Shown: positions 7,404 to 16,243 of the stretch, in pieces | Position numbering within the stretch: position 1 is the first letter of the stretch | How the letters are laid out: each line of letters opens with the position of its first letter | Assembly (NCBI GenBank): GCA_964368645.1 | Contig: CAYJBY010000021.1 | Span: 1-52,869 of the forward strand | Length of the DNA stretch: 52,869 bases | Source of the DNA: JAEDHM01 sp964368645 | GTDB taxonomy: Bacteria > Bacillota > Clostridia > Christensenellales > CAG-1252 | Direction of reading: 5' to 3' | Position numbers and translations under genes: made by a program | Notes under the pieces: generated by a model | The model's database searches: none | Seen by the model: only the letters and a program-made list of their open reading frames with translations | Told to the model about the DNA's origin: nothing

Positions 7404-10094
7404 ATGGCAGACAAAAAGTTTGAAAAAGAGTACGAACAGATTATAGATAATACCAAGTACGTTAGGATTAAGGTCGAGGACGAGATGAAACGCTCCTTTA
7501 TAGCCTACGCGATGGCGGTTAACGTCAGCCGTGCTATCCCCGACGCCCGTGACGGTATGAAACCCGTTCACCGCAGAATTTTGTTCTCTATGAACGAGCT
7601 GGGCTTGGACAACGACAAGCCTTTCCGTAAGTGCGCCCGTATCGTAGGTGACGTTTTGGGCAAATATCACCCCCACGGCGATTCCTCCGTTTACGACGCG
7701 TTGGTGCGTTTGGCGCAGGACTTCTCTATCCGCTGTCCTTTGGTCGAAGGTCACGGCAACTTCGGTTCCGTTGACGGCGATCATGCGGCGGCAATGCGTT
7801 ACACCGAGGCAAGACTGTCAAAAATCGCAGGCGAAATGCTCCGCGACATAGACAAGCGTACCGTGGATATGGGACCTAACTTCGACGACACGCTGACGCA
7901 GCCCTTGGTTTTACCTGCCCGTTACCCCAACCTTTTGGTGAACGGCAGCGACGGTATCGCAGTAGGTATGGCTACCAATATCCCTCCCCACAATCTGGGC
8001 GAGACAATCGACGGCGCGGTGGCTCTTATCAATAACCCCGATATTACCAACGACGAGCTGATGGCAAGCATTCCCGCTCCCGACTTCCCCACAGGCGGAT
8101 TGATTTTCGGCAGACAGGGCATAAGAGACGCATACAACACAGGCAGAGGTACCTGTTATATAAGAGCGCGTAGCGAGATTGAGGAGACTGCCGCAGGCAG
8201 AAGCCGCATCATAATTCACGAGCTTCCTTATCAGGTCAATAAGGCTTTGCTGATTCAGTATATCGCAGAGATGGTTAAGGACAAGCGCGTAGACGGTATC
8301 GCCGATATTCACGACGAATCCGACCGTAAGGGTATGCGCATAGTTATCGACGTTAAGCGTGACGCTAACGCCCTTGTGGTGCTCAATTACCTGTTCAAAC
8401 ACACCAAGTTGCAGGTTTCCTTCGGCATTATCAATCTGGCGTTAAGAGACGGTGTTCCCTGCGTTATGAGCCTTAAGGAGCTTTTGGAGTGCTTTGTAGC
8501 GCACCAGAGGAACGTAATCGTCCGCCGCACCCAGTTCGATTTGGAAAAGGCACAGGACAGAGAGCATATCTTAATGGGACTCGTAATCGCCTTGGACAAC
8601 GTGGACGAGGTTATCGCTCTGATTCGCTCGTCGGTTGATAAGGACGAGGCGAAAACCAAGCTGATGGAGAGATTTAACCTTTCCGACAAGCAAGCCAACG
8701 CCATACTAGAGATTCGTCTGCAAAGACTGGTTCATATGGAAGTGGACAAGATTAAGCTTGAGCTTGTGGAACTGGAAAAGGCAATAGCCGAATACAAGCG
8801 CGTACTTGGCGATCCCAAGGCGGTTGACGAGATTATCGTCAACGAAATGCTGGAAATCAAGAGCAAATACAGCACCCCCAGACGCAGTGAGCTTACCTAC
8901 GACAGCTCGGAAATCAATATCGAGGATTTGATCGCCAGAGAGGACGTGGTAGTCAGTATGACCAGAGAAGGCTATATCAAACGTATTTCCGCGTCGGAGT
9001 ACAGCAGTCAGCACAGAGGCGGCGTGGGCGTTACGGCGCACAAGACCAAGGAAGAGGACGTAATCGACAGCATTTTCACCTGCAACAGTCACGACGAAAT
9101 CTTTATGTTCTCCAATCTGGGCAGAGTTTACGCAATGAAGGCGTACGAGCTGCCCGAAGCGGCGAAGACAGGCAAGGGCAGAGCTATGGTCAACGTCCTT
9201 ACCACTATGATGGAAAACGAGAAAATCAACACCATTATGCCTATCAATCAGGAACAGGGCAGAACGGGCAACTTGATTTTGGCGACCAGAAAGGGCAAGA
9301 TTAAGAAGACCGCAATGACGGAGTTCTTAAGTATCCGTAAGGGCGGCAAAATCGCCATCAGTCTGGACGAGGGCGACGAGCTTGTGGGAGCAACCTTAAC
9401 GGCGGACGAGGACGAGCTGATTTTGGCGTCAAGCAAGGGCAAGTGCATTCGTTTCGCGGCGGCGGCTGTCCGCTGTATGGGACGTACCGCGGCAGGCGTT
9501 AAGAGTATGAAAATCGACGAGGACGATTACGTGGTCGATATGTGCGTGGCAAGACCTGATTTGGACGTTTTGACCATCACCGAGAACGGCTACGGCAAGC
9601 GCACAGACATCAGCGAATACCGCGTTCAGGGCAGAGCAGGCAAGGGCATTAAGGCAGGCAACTTTACCGAGAAGACGGGCAGAATAGTCGCGCTTAAGCT
9701 GATTAACGCAGAGGAAACGGACGTTATGCTCATCACCGCAGGCGGTATTATTATCCGCACCCACGCCGACGAAATCAGTAAAATCGGCAGAGGCGGTCAG
9801 GGCGTCAGAATTATGAAAATTAAGGAAACAGCCGCCAATAAGGTGGTTGCAGTGGCAGTCGCGCCCCGTTACGAGGAGCCGGAAGAGCCTGAAGAGGTTC
9901 CCGTTGAGGAGACCGCAATAGTCGCCACCGAGGGCACGGTGCTTGAAAGTATCGAGGAGCTTGCCGACCACGTGGTAGGCGAGGACGCGGAGGAAATCGA
10001 GGACGAAGCCCCCAAGGCCGAAGAGGACGATATTTTCGCCGACCTAATGGGCGACGACGAGGGCAAAAAGCCAAATAACGACGACGAGTTTTAA
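7404..10094 (+). CDS. gyrA: DNA gyrase subunit A
   Basis: The DNA-cleaving subunit of gyrase. The active-site tyrosine is Y133, in AMRYTEARL. The quinolone-determining region HPHGDSSVYD (89-98) keeps Ser and Asp at the E. coli S83/D87 positions (S94, D98), predicting a fluoroquinolone-sensitive enzyme. The C-terminal beta-pinwheel follows, with QHRGGVG as the GyrA-box equivalent, a Gln-His start instead of Gln-Arg. Total length is 896 residues, longer than the usual 820-840. The excess is a final acidic tail of about 70 residues (many E and D, ending KKPNNDDEF). In E. coli an acidic GyrA tail tunes supercoiling; the same role here is inference. Confidence 0.97.
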   Translation: MADKKFEKEYEQIIDNTKYVRIKVEDEMKRSFIAYAMAVNVSRAIPDARDGMKPVHRRILFSMNELGLDNDKPFRKCARIVGDVLGKYHPHGDSSVYDALVRLAQDFSIRCPLVEGHGNFGSVDGDHAAAMRYTEARLSKIAGEMLRDIDKRTVDMGPNFDDTLTQPLVLPARYPNLLVNGSDGIAVGMATNIPPHNLGETIDGAVALINNPDITNDELMASIPAPDFPTGGLIFGRQGIRDAYNTGRGTCYIRARSEIEETAAGRSRIIIHELPYQVNKALLIQYIAEMVKDKRVDGIADIHDESDRKGMRIVIDVKRDANALVVLNYLFKHTKLQVSFGIINLALRDGVPCVMSLKELLECFVAHQRNVIVRRTQFDLEKAQDREHILMGLVIALDNVDEVIALIRSSVDKDEAKTKLMERFNLSDKQANAILEIRLQRLVHMEVDKIKLELVELEKAIAEYKRVLGDPKAVDEIIVNEMLEIKSKYSTPRRSELTYDSSEINIEDLIAREDVVVSMTREGYIKRISASEYSSQHRGGVGVTAHKTKEEDVIDSIFTCNSHDEIFMFSNLGRVYAMKAYELPEAAKTGKGRAMVNVLTTMMENEKINTIMPINQEQGRTGNLILATRKGKIKKTAMTEFLSIRKGGKIAISLDEGDELVGATLTADEDELILASSKGKCIRFAAAAVRCMGRTAAGVKSMKIDEDDYVVDMCVARPDLDVLTITENGYGKRTDISEYRVQGRAGKGIKAGNFTEKTGRIVALKLINAEETDVMLITAGGIIIRTHADEISKIGRGGQGVRIMKIKETAANKVVAVAVAPRYEEPEEPEEVPVEETAIVATEGTVLESIEELADHVVGEDAEEIEDEAPKAEEDDIFADLMGDDEGKKPNNDDEF

Positions 10095-10141
10095 TCGCTC
10101 TAACCTATAATACTCGGCGTAGTGACATAGAAACTTGTACG

Positions 10142-10351
10142 TGTCATTCTGAACAAGCATTTATGCGCGGTGAAGAATCTCGCATTTATGCGGTTTCAGC
10201 TGTCATTCTGAACGAGAGCTTTGCTTGCCCGGGGTTCCCCGCAAAAACACGTAGTGTTATTGTGGGGTGGTTGCAGAATCTCGCCTCTATGCGCTTTCAC
10301 TGTCATTCTGAGGTAGTGATTTATCACAACGAAGAATCTCGCCGACAGGCG
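10142..10351 (+). repeat. three consecutive R1 elements, the middle one carrying an R2 insert
   Basis: R1 copies lie at 10142-10193 (arm GCAT/ATGC), 10201-10293 (composite with R2) and 10301-10351 (arm GTGAT/ATCAC). Each starts TGTCATTCTGA, and each ends in (A)GAATCTCGC plus a small tail hairpin: CGCATTTATGCG, CGCCTCTATGCG and CGCCGACAGGCG respectively. They occupy the space between gyrA and its terminator. Confidence 0.85.
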
Positions 10352-10387
10352 TATCGTAGTTAATACACTTGATTAAAACAAATAAAC

Positions 10388-10415
10388 AAAAGGACGGTGA
10401 ATTACCGTCCTTTTT
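10388..10415. terminator. bidirectional terminator between gyrA and the ferritin-like gene
   Basis: AAAAGGACGGT pairs with ACCGTCCTTTTT around GAATT. It has A and T runs on both sides, so it can end transcripts from either strand. Confidence 0.85.
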
Positions 10416-10479
10416 GCATCGGCACTTATCAATGTAAAATGGGTGCCAAGTTTGCCGTTCCTTTTCTATCGTTATAAGG

Positions 10480-10989
10480 TCATTTCCAAAAGGTAATGTA
10501 CTCTAGGATTTCCTTAAATGCGGCTATATGGGTTTTCTCGTCCTCTATAATGGCTTCCAGAACGTCGATTATCGACTGATTGGACATTTTCCTTATGGAC
10601 GCTTTATAACCGATTATGGCGGCTTCCTCGGCGGCGATATTGCCGATAAGCATTTCCTTAAGGTTGCGGTTATAATTGACGTTTGCGCCGCTCCAGTACC
10701 GTCCTGCCGCGCCTATTACGGGATTGCCCCCTAACGCCGTAATTATATTGCCCAAAATGTCGTGGTGCGTCATCTCCACAATGGCTATCTTTTCCAAAAC
10801 GGCGGCGATACCCTCGTCATAAGGTGCTACCACGTAATGTTGATAGGTATAAGTCATAACGGCGGTGGTTTCACTGCCTTTGCCTGCGTAATCCTGTTGC
10901 AGAACAGCCGCCTCCTTTAGATTAGGCTCGGTTACAGTCCAGTCGGGATAAACCTCCGCGGCTTTGATTTTAATGCCCGAAAAATCCAT
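10480..10989 (-). CDS. ferritin-like diiron/dimanganese protein
   Basis: A 169-residue protein with the four-helix pattern of the ferritin-like superfamily. Metal-ligand motifs appear in order: an HHD helix (VEMTHHDILGN), EE (IAAEEAAIIGYK) and E..H (IEDEKTHIAAF), with a first helix around 40-60 (TAVMTYTYQHYV). It resembles the short manganese-catalase/bacterioferritin-type proteins common in Clostridia. An oxidative-stress or metal-storage role is inferred. GGAGG precedes the ATG at 10989 and a TATAAT-like box lies upstream (11013-11018, minus strand). It is not part of an operon. The exact subfamily cannot be decided by eye. Confidence 0.8.
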   Translation of the reverse strand: MDFSGIKIKAAEVYPDWTVTEPNLKEAAVLQQDYAGKGSETTAVMTYTYQHYVVAPYDEGIAAVLEKIAIVEMTHHDILGNIITALGGNPVIGAAGRYWSGANVNYNRNLKEMLIGNIAAEEAAIIGYKASIRKMSNQSIIDVLEAIIEDEKTHIAAFKEILEYITFWK

Positions 10990-11386
10990 TGAAAACCTCC
11001 AAAAAATACTCCTGTATTATATGCAATCGCGCCCCAAAGGGTGAAACCGCGCAAAGAAAGGACGACCATAGGAGCAAAAAAACCGTTGGAAAAGAATACC
11101 CACAACCCAAAGGTTAGTACTGCAATAAAATTGGCGGTGTGTGACAAGCTAATCGTGAAACAAAACCAACAAACTGCCAACCAAAAAAAGAACGGTGTAA
11201 TAACCGTCCTTTTGTGCTGTTATGTGTTTTTATAATTGCTGTGACACGTAAACGCGAGATTCTTCGTTGCAATTAATTGCTCCTCAGAATGACACCATTG
11301 CTGAGGGGTTGAACTATAGAGAGAAAGCTATGCGAGGTTATTGCTAAAGTATCATTAGGTGATTGGTATTAATTGTGTAGCTAATT
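10990..11386. other. intergenic stretch with one R1 copy and hairpins
   Basis: It contains a weak hairpin, AACGGT...ACCGTCC (11190-11209), and an R1 copy in reverse orientation at 11247-11294 (arm GCAAT/ATTGC, tail CGTAAACG). Open frames here lack ribosome binding sites and run through the hairpin. I see no gene. Confidence 0.6.
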
Positions 11387-11414
11387 AAAAAGGACGGTAA
11401 TGTACCGTCCTTTT
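11387..11414 (-). terminator. terminator of the ABC exporter operon
   Basis: AAAAGGACGGT/ACCGTCCTTTTT hairpin with AATGT in the plus-strand loop. It is nearly identical to the one at 10388-10415 and lies 31 bp past the exporter stop codon. Confidence 0.85.
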
Positions 11415-11444
11415 GCATTGTTCAATAGCATATCTTATCGCTAA

Positions 11445-13328
11445 TTACTTTGCCGAGCCTGTATAGAGCTGATAATATCTGCCCTTTTTCTCAAGCAGTT
11501 CCTCGTGGTTGCCGCTTTCGATAATGCGTCCTTTTTCCAGTACCATAATGACGTCCGCGTTTTTGATGGTAGAAAGGCGGTGGGCGATAATGAATACCGT
11601 CCTGCCTTCCATCAGCTTGTCGGTACCCTGCTGAACGATAAGCTCGGTACGGGTATCTATACTGCTGGTAGCCTCGTCCATTATCATAACGGGAGCGTCC
11701 GCCACCGCGGCTCTGGCGATAGCCAAAAGCTGACGCTGACCTTGGGAGAGGTTAGCACCGTCCGAGGTCAAAAGCGTATTATAGCCTTCAGGCAGTCTGG
11801 TGATAAAATCGTGGGCGTTGGCGAGCTTAGCCGCGTCCTCCACCTCTTGGTCGGTAGCTTCCAGTCTGCCGTAGCGGATATTCTCCATAACGGTACCCGT
11901 GAACAGATTGGTATCCTGCAAAACGATACCCAAGGAACGCCTTAAATCGTCCTTTTTTATCTTATTGATATTGATATCGTCGTAGCGGATTTTGCCGTCC
12001 GCAATATCGTAAAAGCGGTTAAGCAGGTTGGTAATGGTGGTTTTGCCTGCGCCCGTACTGCCGACGAAAGCGATTTTTTGTCCGTGCTTGGCGTGGAGCG
12101 TCACGTCGTGCAAAACCAGCTTATCGGGATCGTAGCCGAAGTCCACGTCCAGCATATCGATTTTGCCTGTGAGGGGAGTATAGGTGGTGGTATTATCCGC
12201 CTTGTGGTAGTGTTTCCACGCCCAAAGCCCCGTTCTGGTCTGCGTTTCGCCGAGAACGCCGTCCTTGTACTCGGCGTTGACGAGGGTAACGTAACCGTCG
12301 TCCGTTTCGGGCGTTTCGTCCATCTGCTTGAAGATACGTTCCGCGCCTGCGAAAGCCATAATAACGCTGTTGATTTGCTGAGAAATCTGTGAAATCGGGT
12401 TGGAAAAGCTCCTTGCCAATTGCAGGAAGGACGCGATTGCGCCGAGAGTCATCACGCTGAAACCGCCGAGCGTAAGGTTTTGCGTACCCTGAATTGCGAG
12501 AGCCGCGCCCAGAATAGCGATAAGCGTGTATTGAACGTAACCGAGGTTGCCCATTATCGGCATAAAGACGTTGGCGAAGGTATTAGCGGACGCGGCGTTG
12601 TTAAACAGCTCGTCGTTCACCTTGTCGAAGCCCTTTTCCGCTTCCTCTTCGTGACAGAAAACCTTGACGACCTTTTGCCCCTGCACCATCTCCTCAACGT
12701 AGCCGTTCAGCTTGCCGAGGGATTGCTGCTGTTTGATAAAATACTTGCCGCTTTTGCCGCCTACCACCTTGGTAATCAGCATCATCAGTATCAAAAATCC
12801 CACCACTAAGAGGGTAAGATAAACGCTTACAACCAGCATCGAAACGAAAACCACCAGTATGCTAATCAGCGTGCTGACGAATTCGGGGATACTTTCGCAA
12901 ATCAGCTGTCTAAGGGTGTCCGTATCGTTGGTATAGACGCTCATTATGTCGCCCCTTGCGTTCCTGTCGAAGAACTTGACAGGCAGGGCTTCCATCTTGC
13001 TGAACATATCGTCGCGGATTTCCTTCATTATCTTCTGACCGATAATCGCCATTATGCGGTGGAAGAGATAGGACATCACACTGCCTGCTAAAAGTATAGC
13101 CGCCATTACCGCAAGAGCCGCCGCAAGATTACTGCCCGGATCGGCGAAATAGGTGTCAACCAAAGTTCCCGTGAAGAGGGAAATCGACACGTTGGCAAGT
13201 GCGCTTAACACTATGCAGACGAACACGAAAACCAGTTTGCCCTTGTAAGGGGAAAGATAGGAAAAGACTCTTTTAACCGTGCCCTTGGAGAAGGTGGGGC
13301 GTGCCTTTTGTCTGTTTTTATCAGTCAT
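11445..13328 (-). CDS. ABC exporter half-transporter, canonical ATPase half
   Basis: A 627-residue fusion of a six-helix transmembrane domain and a nucleotide-binding domain. The start is the ATG at 13328, which has GGAGG at good spacing and overlaps the upstream gene by 8 bp (ATGACTGA). The ATPase has Walker A GSTGAGKTT, signature LSQGQRQ, Walker B MIMDEATSSID with the catalytic Glu, and the H-loop IIAHRLST. Between the two domains lies an insert of about 45 residues (VNAEYKDGVLGETQ, then a Trp-rich piece), often seen in this clostridial exporter group. It pairs with the gene at 13321-15219 as a heterodimer. A multidrug or lipid-type export role is plausible; the substrate is unknown. Confidence 0.9.
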   Translation of the reverse strand: MTDKNRQKARPTFSKGTVKRVFSYLSPYKGKLVFVFVCIVLSALANVSISLFTGTLVDTYFADPGSNLAAALAVMAAILLAGSVMSYLFHRIMAIIGQKIMKEIRDDMFSKMEALPVKFFDRNARGDIMSVYTNDTDTLRQLICESIPEFVSTLISILVVFVSMLVVSVYLTLLVVGFLILMMLITKVVGGKSGKYFIKQQQSLGKLNGYVEEMVQGQKVVKVFCHEEEAEKGFDKVNDELFNNAASANTFANVFMPIMGNLGYVQYTLIAILGAALAIQGTQNLTLGGFSVMTLGAIASFLQLARSFSNPISQISQQINSVIMAFAGAERIFKQMDETPETDDGYVTLVNAEYKDGVLGETQTRTGLWAWKHYHKADNTTTYTPLTGKIDMLDVDFGYDPDKLVLHDVTLHAKHGQKIAFVGSTGAGKTTITNLLNRFYDIADGKIRYDDININKIKKDDLRRSLGIVLQDTNLFTGTVMENIRYGRLEATDQEVEDAAKLANAHDFITRLPEGYNTLLTSDGANLSQGQRQLLAIARAAVADAPVMIMDEATSSIDTRTELIVQQGTDKLMEGRTVFIIAHRLSTIKNADVIMVLEKGRIIESGNHEELLEKKGRYYQLYTGSAK

Positions 13329-15219
13329 TATCGTTGCCCTCCTTGCCCTCTTGCTCGGGGACGCCGCCGTCCTCTGCCGCAGGGGCTTCCTCGTCGAAGT
13401 CGCCGCCTGTCTTTTGCTGTGAATCGTAAACCTCACGGTAAATCGCGTTGTTTTCCATAAGCTCTTGGTGGGTGCCGATACCGTTGACCGCGCCGCCGTC
13501 CAATACGATAATCTTATCCGCGTCCATAACCGAGGTGATACGCTGAGCGATAATTATTCGGGTGGTGCCGTCTATTGCCGTACGGAACGCCTTGCGGATT
13601 TCCGCGTCGGTCTTGGTATCCACCGCGCTGGTGCTGTCGTCCAAAATGAGGATTGCAGGCTTTTTCAGCAGGGCGCGAGCGATACACAAACGCTGTTTCT
13701 GTCCGCCTGATACGTTGGCTCCTCCCTGGTCTATGCGGTAGTCGTAACCGCCCTCGAAGGAACGGATAAAGCCGTCCGCCTGTGCCGTTTTGCACGCCGC
13801 GACCAGCTCCTCGTCGGTGGCGTTTTGGTCGCCCCAACGCAGATTGTCCTTAATGCTCCCTGCAAAAAGCAGGTTCTTCTGCAACACCATCGAAACCTTG
13901 TCGCGCAGTACGTTGAGGTCGTAGTTCTTAACGTCCACGCCGCCGACCTTAACACAGCCCGAGGTCACGTCGTAAAGTCTGGGTATCAGCTGTACAAAGG
14001 TGGTTTTGCTACTGCCCGTGCCGCCGATGATACCTATGGTTTCACCTGAATTAATCTGCAAATTAACGTCCTTAAGGCAGAGGTTGCCGCCCTCGCCCGA
14101 GTAGCTGAAGCTGACGTTTTCAAAGCTGATAGAACCGTCCTTGACCGCGGTAACGGGGTTTTGCGGATCGGTAATCGTAGGTTGCTCCTCCAACAGCTCG
14201 CAGACTCTTTCCATACTCGCCTTGCTGATAACTATCATCAGGAAAACCATAGCCACCATTATAAGGCTCATCATTATCTGCATCGTGTAGGAAACCATAC
14301 TCACGAAGTCGCCCGTTTGCAAACTCCCTGCGTAAATGTATTGGGCGGAGAACCAGTCCAAAAGCAGCATACAGGCGTAGATTATCACGCTGATGCCGGG
14401 GAATGCCAACGCCATCAGCTTTTCCGCCTTGACGAAGTCCTGATAAATGTCGAAGGAAGCGGTCTTGAACTTGGTGCGCTCGTGGTCCTCTCTTACGAAG
14501 GACTTAACCACGCGGATACCGCGGATATTCTCCTCCACCACGTTGTTAAGGTTGTCGTACTTTTTGAAGACGCGCTCGAAAATCGGGTGCGCAGAGGACA
14601 GCAGGAGAAAAGCCGCCACGCCCAACAGGGGAACGGCGCACAGGAAAATCAAGGAAAGCTGCCACTTAATTCTCACCGACATAACGAAGGAGAGCGCAAG
14701 CATAACGGGAGCGCGGACGGCGATACGAATAACCATCTGATAAGAGTTTTGGATATTGGTAACGTCGGTTGTGATACGGGTGATGATGGAGGGCGTGGAG
14801 AGCTTGTCAATGTTGGCAAAGGCGAAGTTCTGGAGCTTGTAATACATATCGTGGCGCAGATTTTTGGAAAAACCCGTGCCTGCGACAGCGGCAAAACGCC
14901 CTGACAGCACGCCGCAGATAAGGGAGATGACCGCCAAAGCGACCAAGACCAAGCTCAACTGCCAAACGATAGTCATATTGCCTGTGATAACCGCGCCGTC
15001 GGGAACAACGGCTTTTTGGTTGCTCAGGATAAGGGGCAAAAGCTCGCCTAAGCTGTCGCACCAGGTGTAACCCTTGGCGGCGTTGATGCCGTAGTCGATG
15101 ACGTAGCCCATAAGATAGGGAATGATAATCTCCAATATCGCCTCGAAAGTGACGAAAATCGGAGCGAGAATAGATGCTTTTTTGTATTCTCTGATACTTC
15201 GTGCCAATGTTCTAACCAT
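13321..15219 (-). CDS. ABC exporter half-transporter, degenerate ATPase half
   Basis: A 632-residue membrane ATPase, first gene of the operon, with a GGAG ribosome binding site before the ATG at 15219. Six transmembrane helices lie in about 20-310, then the ATPase. Walker A is GGTGSSKTT (Ser where a Gly usually precedes Lys), the signature is VSGGQKQRL, and Walker B is LILDDSTSAVD with Asp in place of the catalytic Glu; the H-loop region reads IIAQRITS with Gln replacing His. In heterodimeric type IV exporters one subunit typically carries such a non-catalytic site, so this is the regulatory half. The C-terminus has an acidic Gly/Glu tail (DFDEEAPAAEDGGVPEQEG). Confidence 0.9.
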   Translation of the reverse strand: MVRTLARSIREYKKASILAPIFVTFEAILEIIIPYLMGYVIDYGINAAKGYTWCDSLGELLPLILSNQKAVVPDGAVITGNMTIVWQLSLVLVALAVISLICGVLSGRFAAVAGTGFSKNLRHDMYYKLQNFAFANIDKLSTPSIITRITTDVTNIQNSYQMVIRIAVRAPVMLALSFVMSVRIKWQLSLIFLCAVPLLGVAAFLLLSSAHPIFERVFKKYDNLNNVVEENIRGIRVVKSFVREDHERTKFKTASFDIYQDFVKAEKLMALAFPGISVIIYACMLLLDWFSAQYIYAGSLQTGDFVSMVSYTMQIMMSLIMVAMVFLMIVISKASMERVCELLEEQPTITDPQNPVTAVKDGSISFENVSFSYSGEGGNLCLKDVNLQINSGETIGIIGGTGSSKTTFVQLIPRLYDVTSGCVKVGGVDVKNYDLNVLRDKVSMVLQKNLLFAGSIKDNLRWGDQNATDEELVAACKTAQADGFIRSFEGGYDYRIDQGGANVSGGQKQRLCIARALLKKPAILILDDSTSAVDTKTDAEIRKAFRTAIDGTTRIIIAQRITSVMDADKIIVLDGGAVNGIGTHQELMENNAIYREVYDSQQKTGGDFDEEAPAAEDGGVPEQEGKEGNDND

Positions 15220-15573
15220 ATATGCTCCAAAAGATTTTATTCAACGATAGGGCGGTGCCGTCGTCCGCTTGCCGATGGGCTTTCTGCGGAAATAGTGCCG
15301 TCCGTTAGGGGGTGTTTGCCGTGCAAGCCGAGCGAGTCGGTCTTGTGGCTTAGCGGTTGCTTGCGGTCAAAAGGTTGTGTGCCGAGGACGAGCCGAGCGA
15401 TTGTCGGTGTGGTTAAAACTTGCGAAATCGTCCTTTCGGGTGTGGGGCGTTACGGATAAAAACGACGGAAAGCCGCATTAATCCTCTATCCCTTGTGAGT
15501 ATAACCGCATATTACTAAGGTACGAGCGCGTAAAAAATACGAGAACACTTAACTTAATAATTAACATATAGGG

Positions 15574-15602
15574 ATTTTAACACCATTAAAATTTATTGTC
15601 AA
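15574..15602 (-). promoter_or_regulatory. promoter of the ABC exporter operon with a 350-nt leader
   Basis: On the minus strand: TTGACA (15602-15597), a 17-bp spacer, TAAAAT (15579-15574). The expected start is near 15567, about 350 nt before the ATG at 15219. The leader (15220-15567) contains a possible short reading frame of about 21 codons starting MRLSVVFIRN, preceded by AGAGGA. I recognise no riboswitch in it. Confidence 0.7.
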
Positions 15603-15697
15603 CAACAATTTGAAAAACATCGGAGAGAGCAAGAAAAACGTCGAAAAACGTATGATTGCCGGCGTTGCCGTCAAGACTAGGAAAAGGAGGTGAAAAA

Positions 15698-15841
15698 ATG
15701 AAGAGAAAAACGAAACGCATTACAGAAAAAGCCTTGTCGGTGATAGCCGAACCCCATACCGCCACCGATCCTTACGGCAGTTATACGGGCAAGCCCGAGA
15801 ACGAAAACGAAATCCCCGTGCAGGACGTGGACGACCTTTAG
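15698..15841 (+). CDS. 47-residue small protein, unknown function
   Basis: It starts at the ATG after a perfect AAGGAGGTG site (15684-15692). The sequence is basic at the start (MKRKTKRITEKAL) and polar/acidic at the end, with DPYGSYTG and PVQDVDDL. I recall DPxGSYTG...PVQDxDDL as a recurring C-terminal signature in small uncharacterised clostridial proteins, but cannot confirm this here. There is no signal peptide or membrane segment. It is divergent from the ABC exporter and isolated by R1/R2 repeats downstream. The ribosome binding site makes it a good gene call; no function is assigned. Confidence 0.75.
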   Translation: MKRKTKRITEKALSVIAEPHTATDPYGSYTGKPENENEIPVQDVDDL

Positions 15842-16126
15842 CCACCCCATAAAAACACATAGCGTTTTTGTGGGGTGGTTGCAGAATCTTGCATTTATGC
15901 GGAATCCTCAATCACAAATATCCGTATTAACCGCCTGTCAGCGAGATTCTTCGTTGTGATAAATCACGTCCTCAGAATGACATTTTTTACAATAACCTAG
16001 TATCGTAATGTCACTCCACCGTCTTTACACCCCGACACCCCACTCCACCCCATAACCACCCCGAAACTCTGTTCTGTCATTCTGAACGAGCGTTTACACG
16101 AAGTGAAGAATCTCGCCGATAGGCGG
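15842..16126. repeat. R2-R1 composite and two R1 elements
   Basis: 15842-15902: an R2 hairpin (CCACCCC ... GGGGTGG) fused to an R1 right end (GCAGAATCTTGC and tail). 15932-15982: R1 in reverse orientation (tail CGCCTGTCAGCG). 16075-16126: R1 forward (tail CGCCGATAGGCG). They fill the gap before the sulfatase promoter. Confidence 0.8.
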
Positions 16127-16185
16127 CAACCCCGACACCTTACCCCCCCCTCTAAAAAACCTTTTCTAACCTTTGGGGTTTAGTA

Positions 16186-16214
16186 TTGCGCCTACAGCGG
16201 TTTTGCGGTATAAT
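16186..16214 (+). promoter_or_regulatory. sulfatase promoter
   Basis: TTGCGC (16186-16191), a 17-bp spacer, TATAAT (16209-16214). The -35 box resembles that of dnaA. The leader would be about 23 nt. Confidence 0.6.
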
Positions 16215-16243
16215 AATACTACCAAAACAACGAAGGCGGCGGT

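Noticed and set aside
11041..11235. 64-residue reading frame between the ferritin-like and exporter genes
   Set aside because: GTG start without a convincing ribosome binding site, and it reads through a terminator-like hairpin.
13465..14904. Long plus-strand frames opposite the ABC exporter and other large genes
   Set aside because: They are antisense shadows of clear gene families, with no ribosome binding sites and no recognisable domains.
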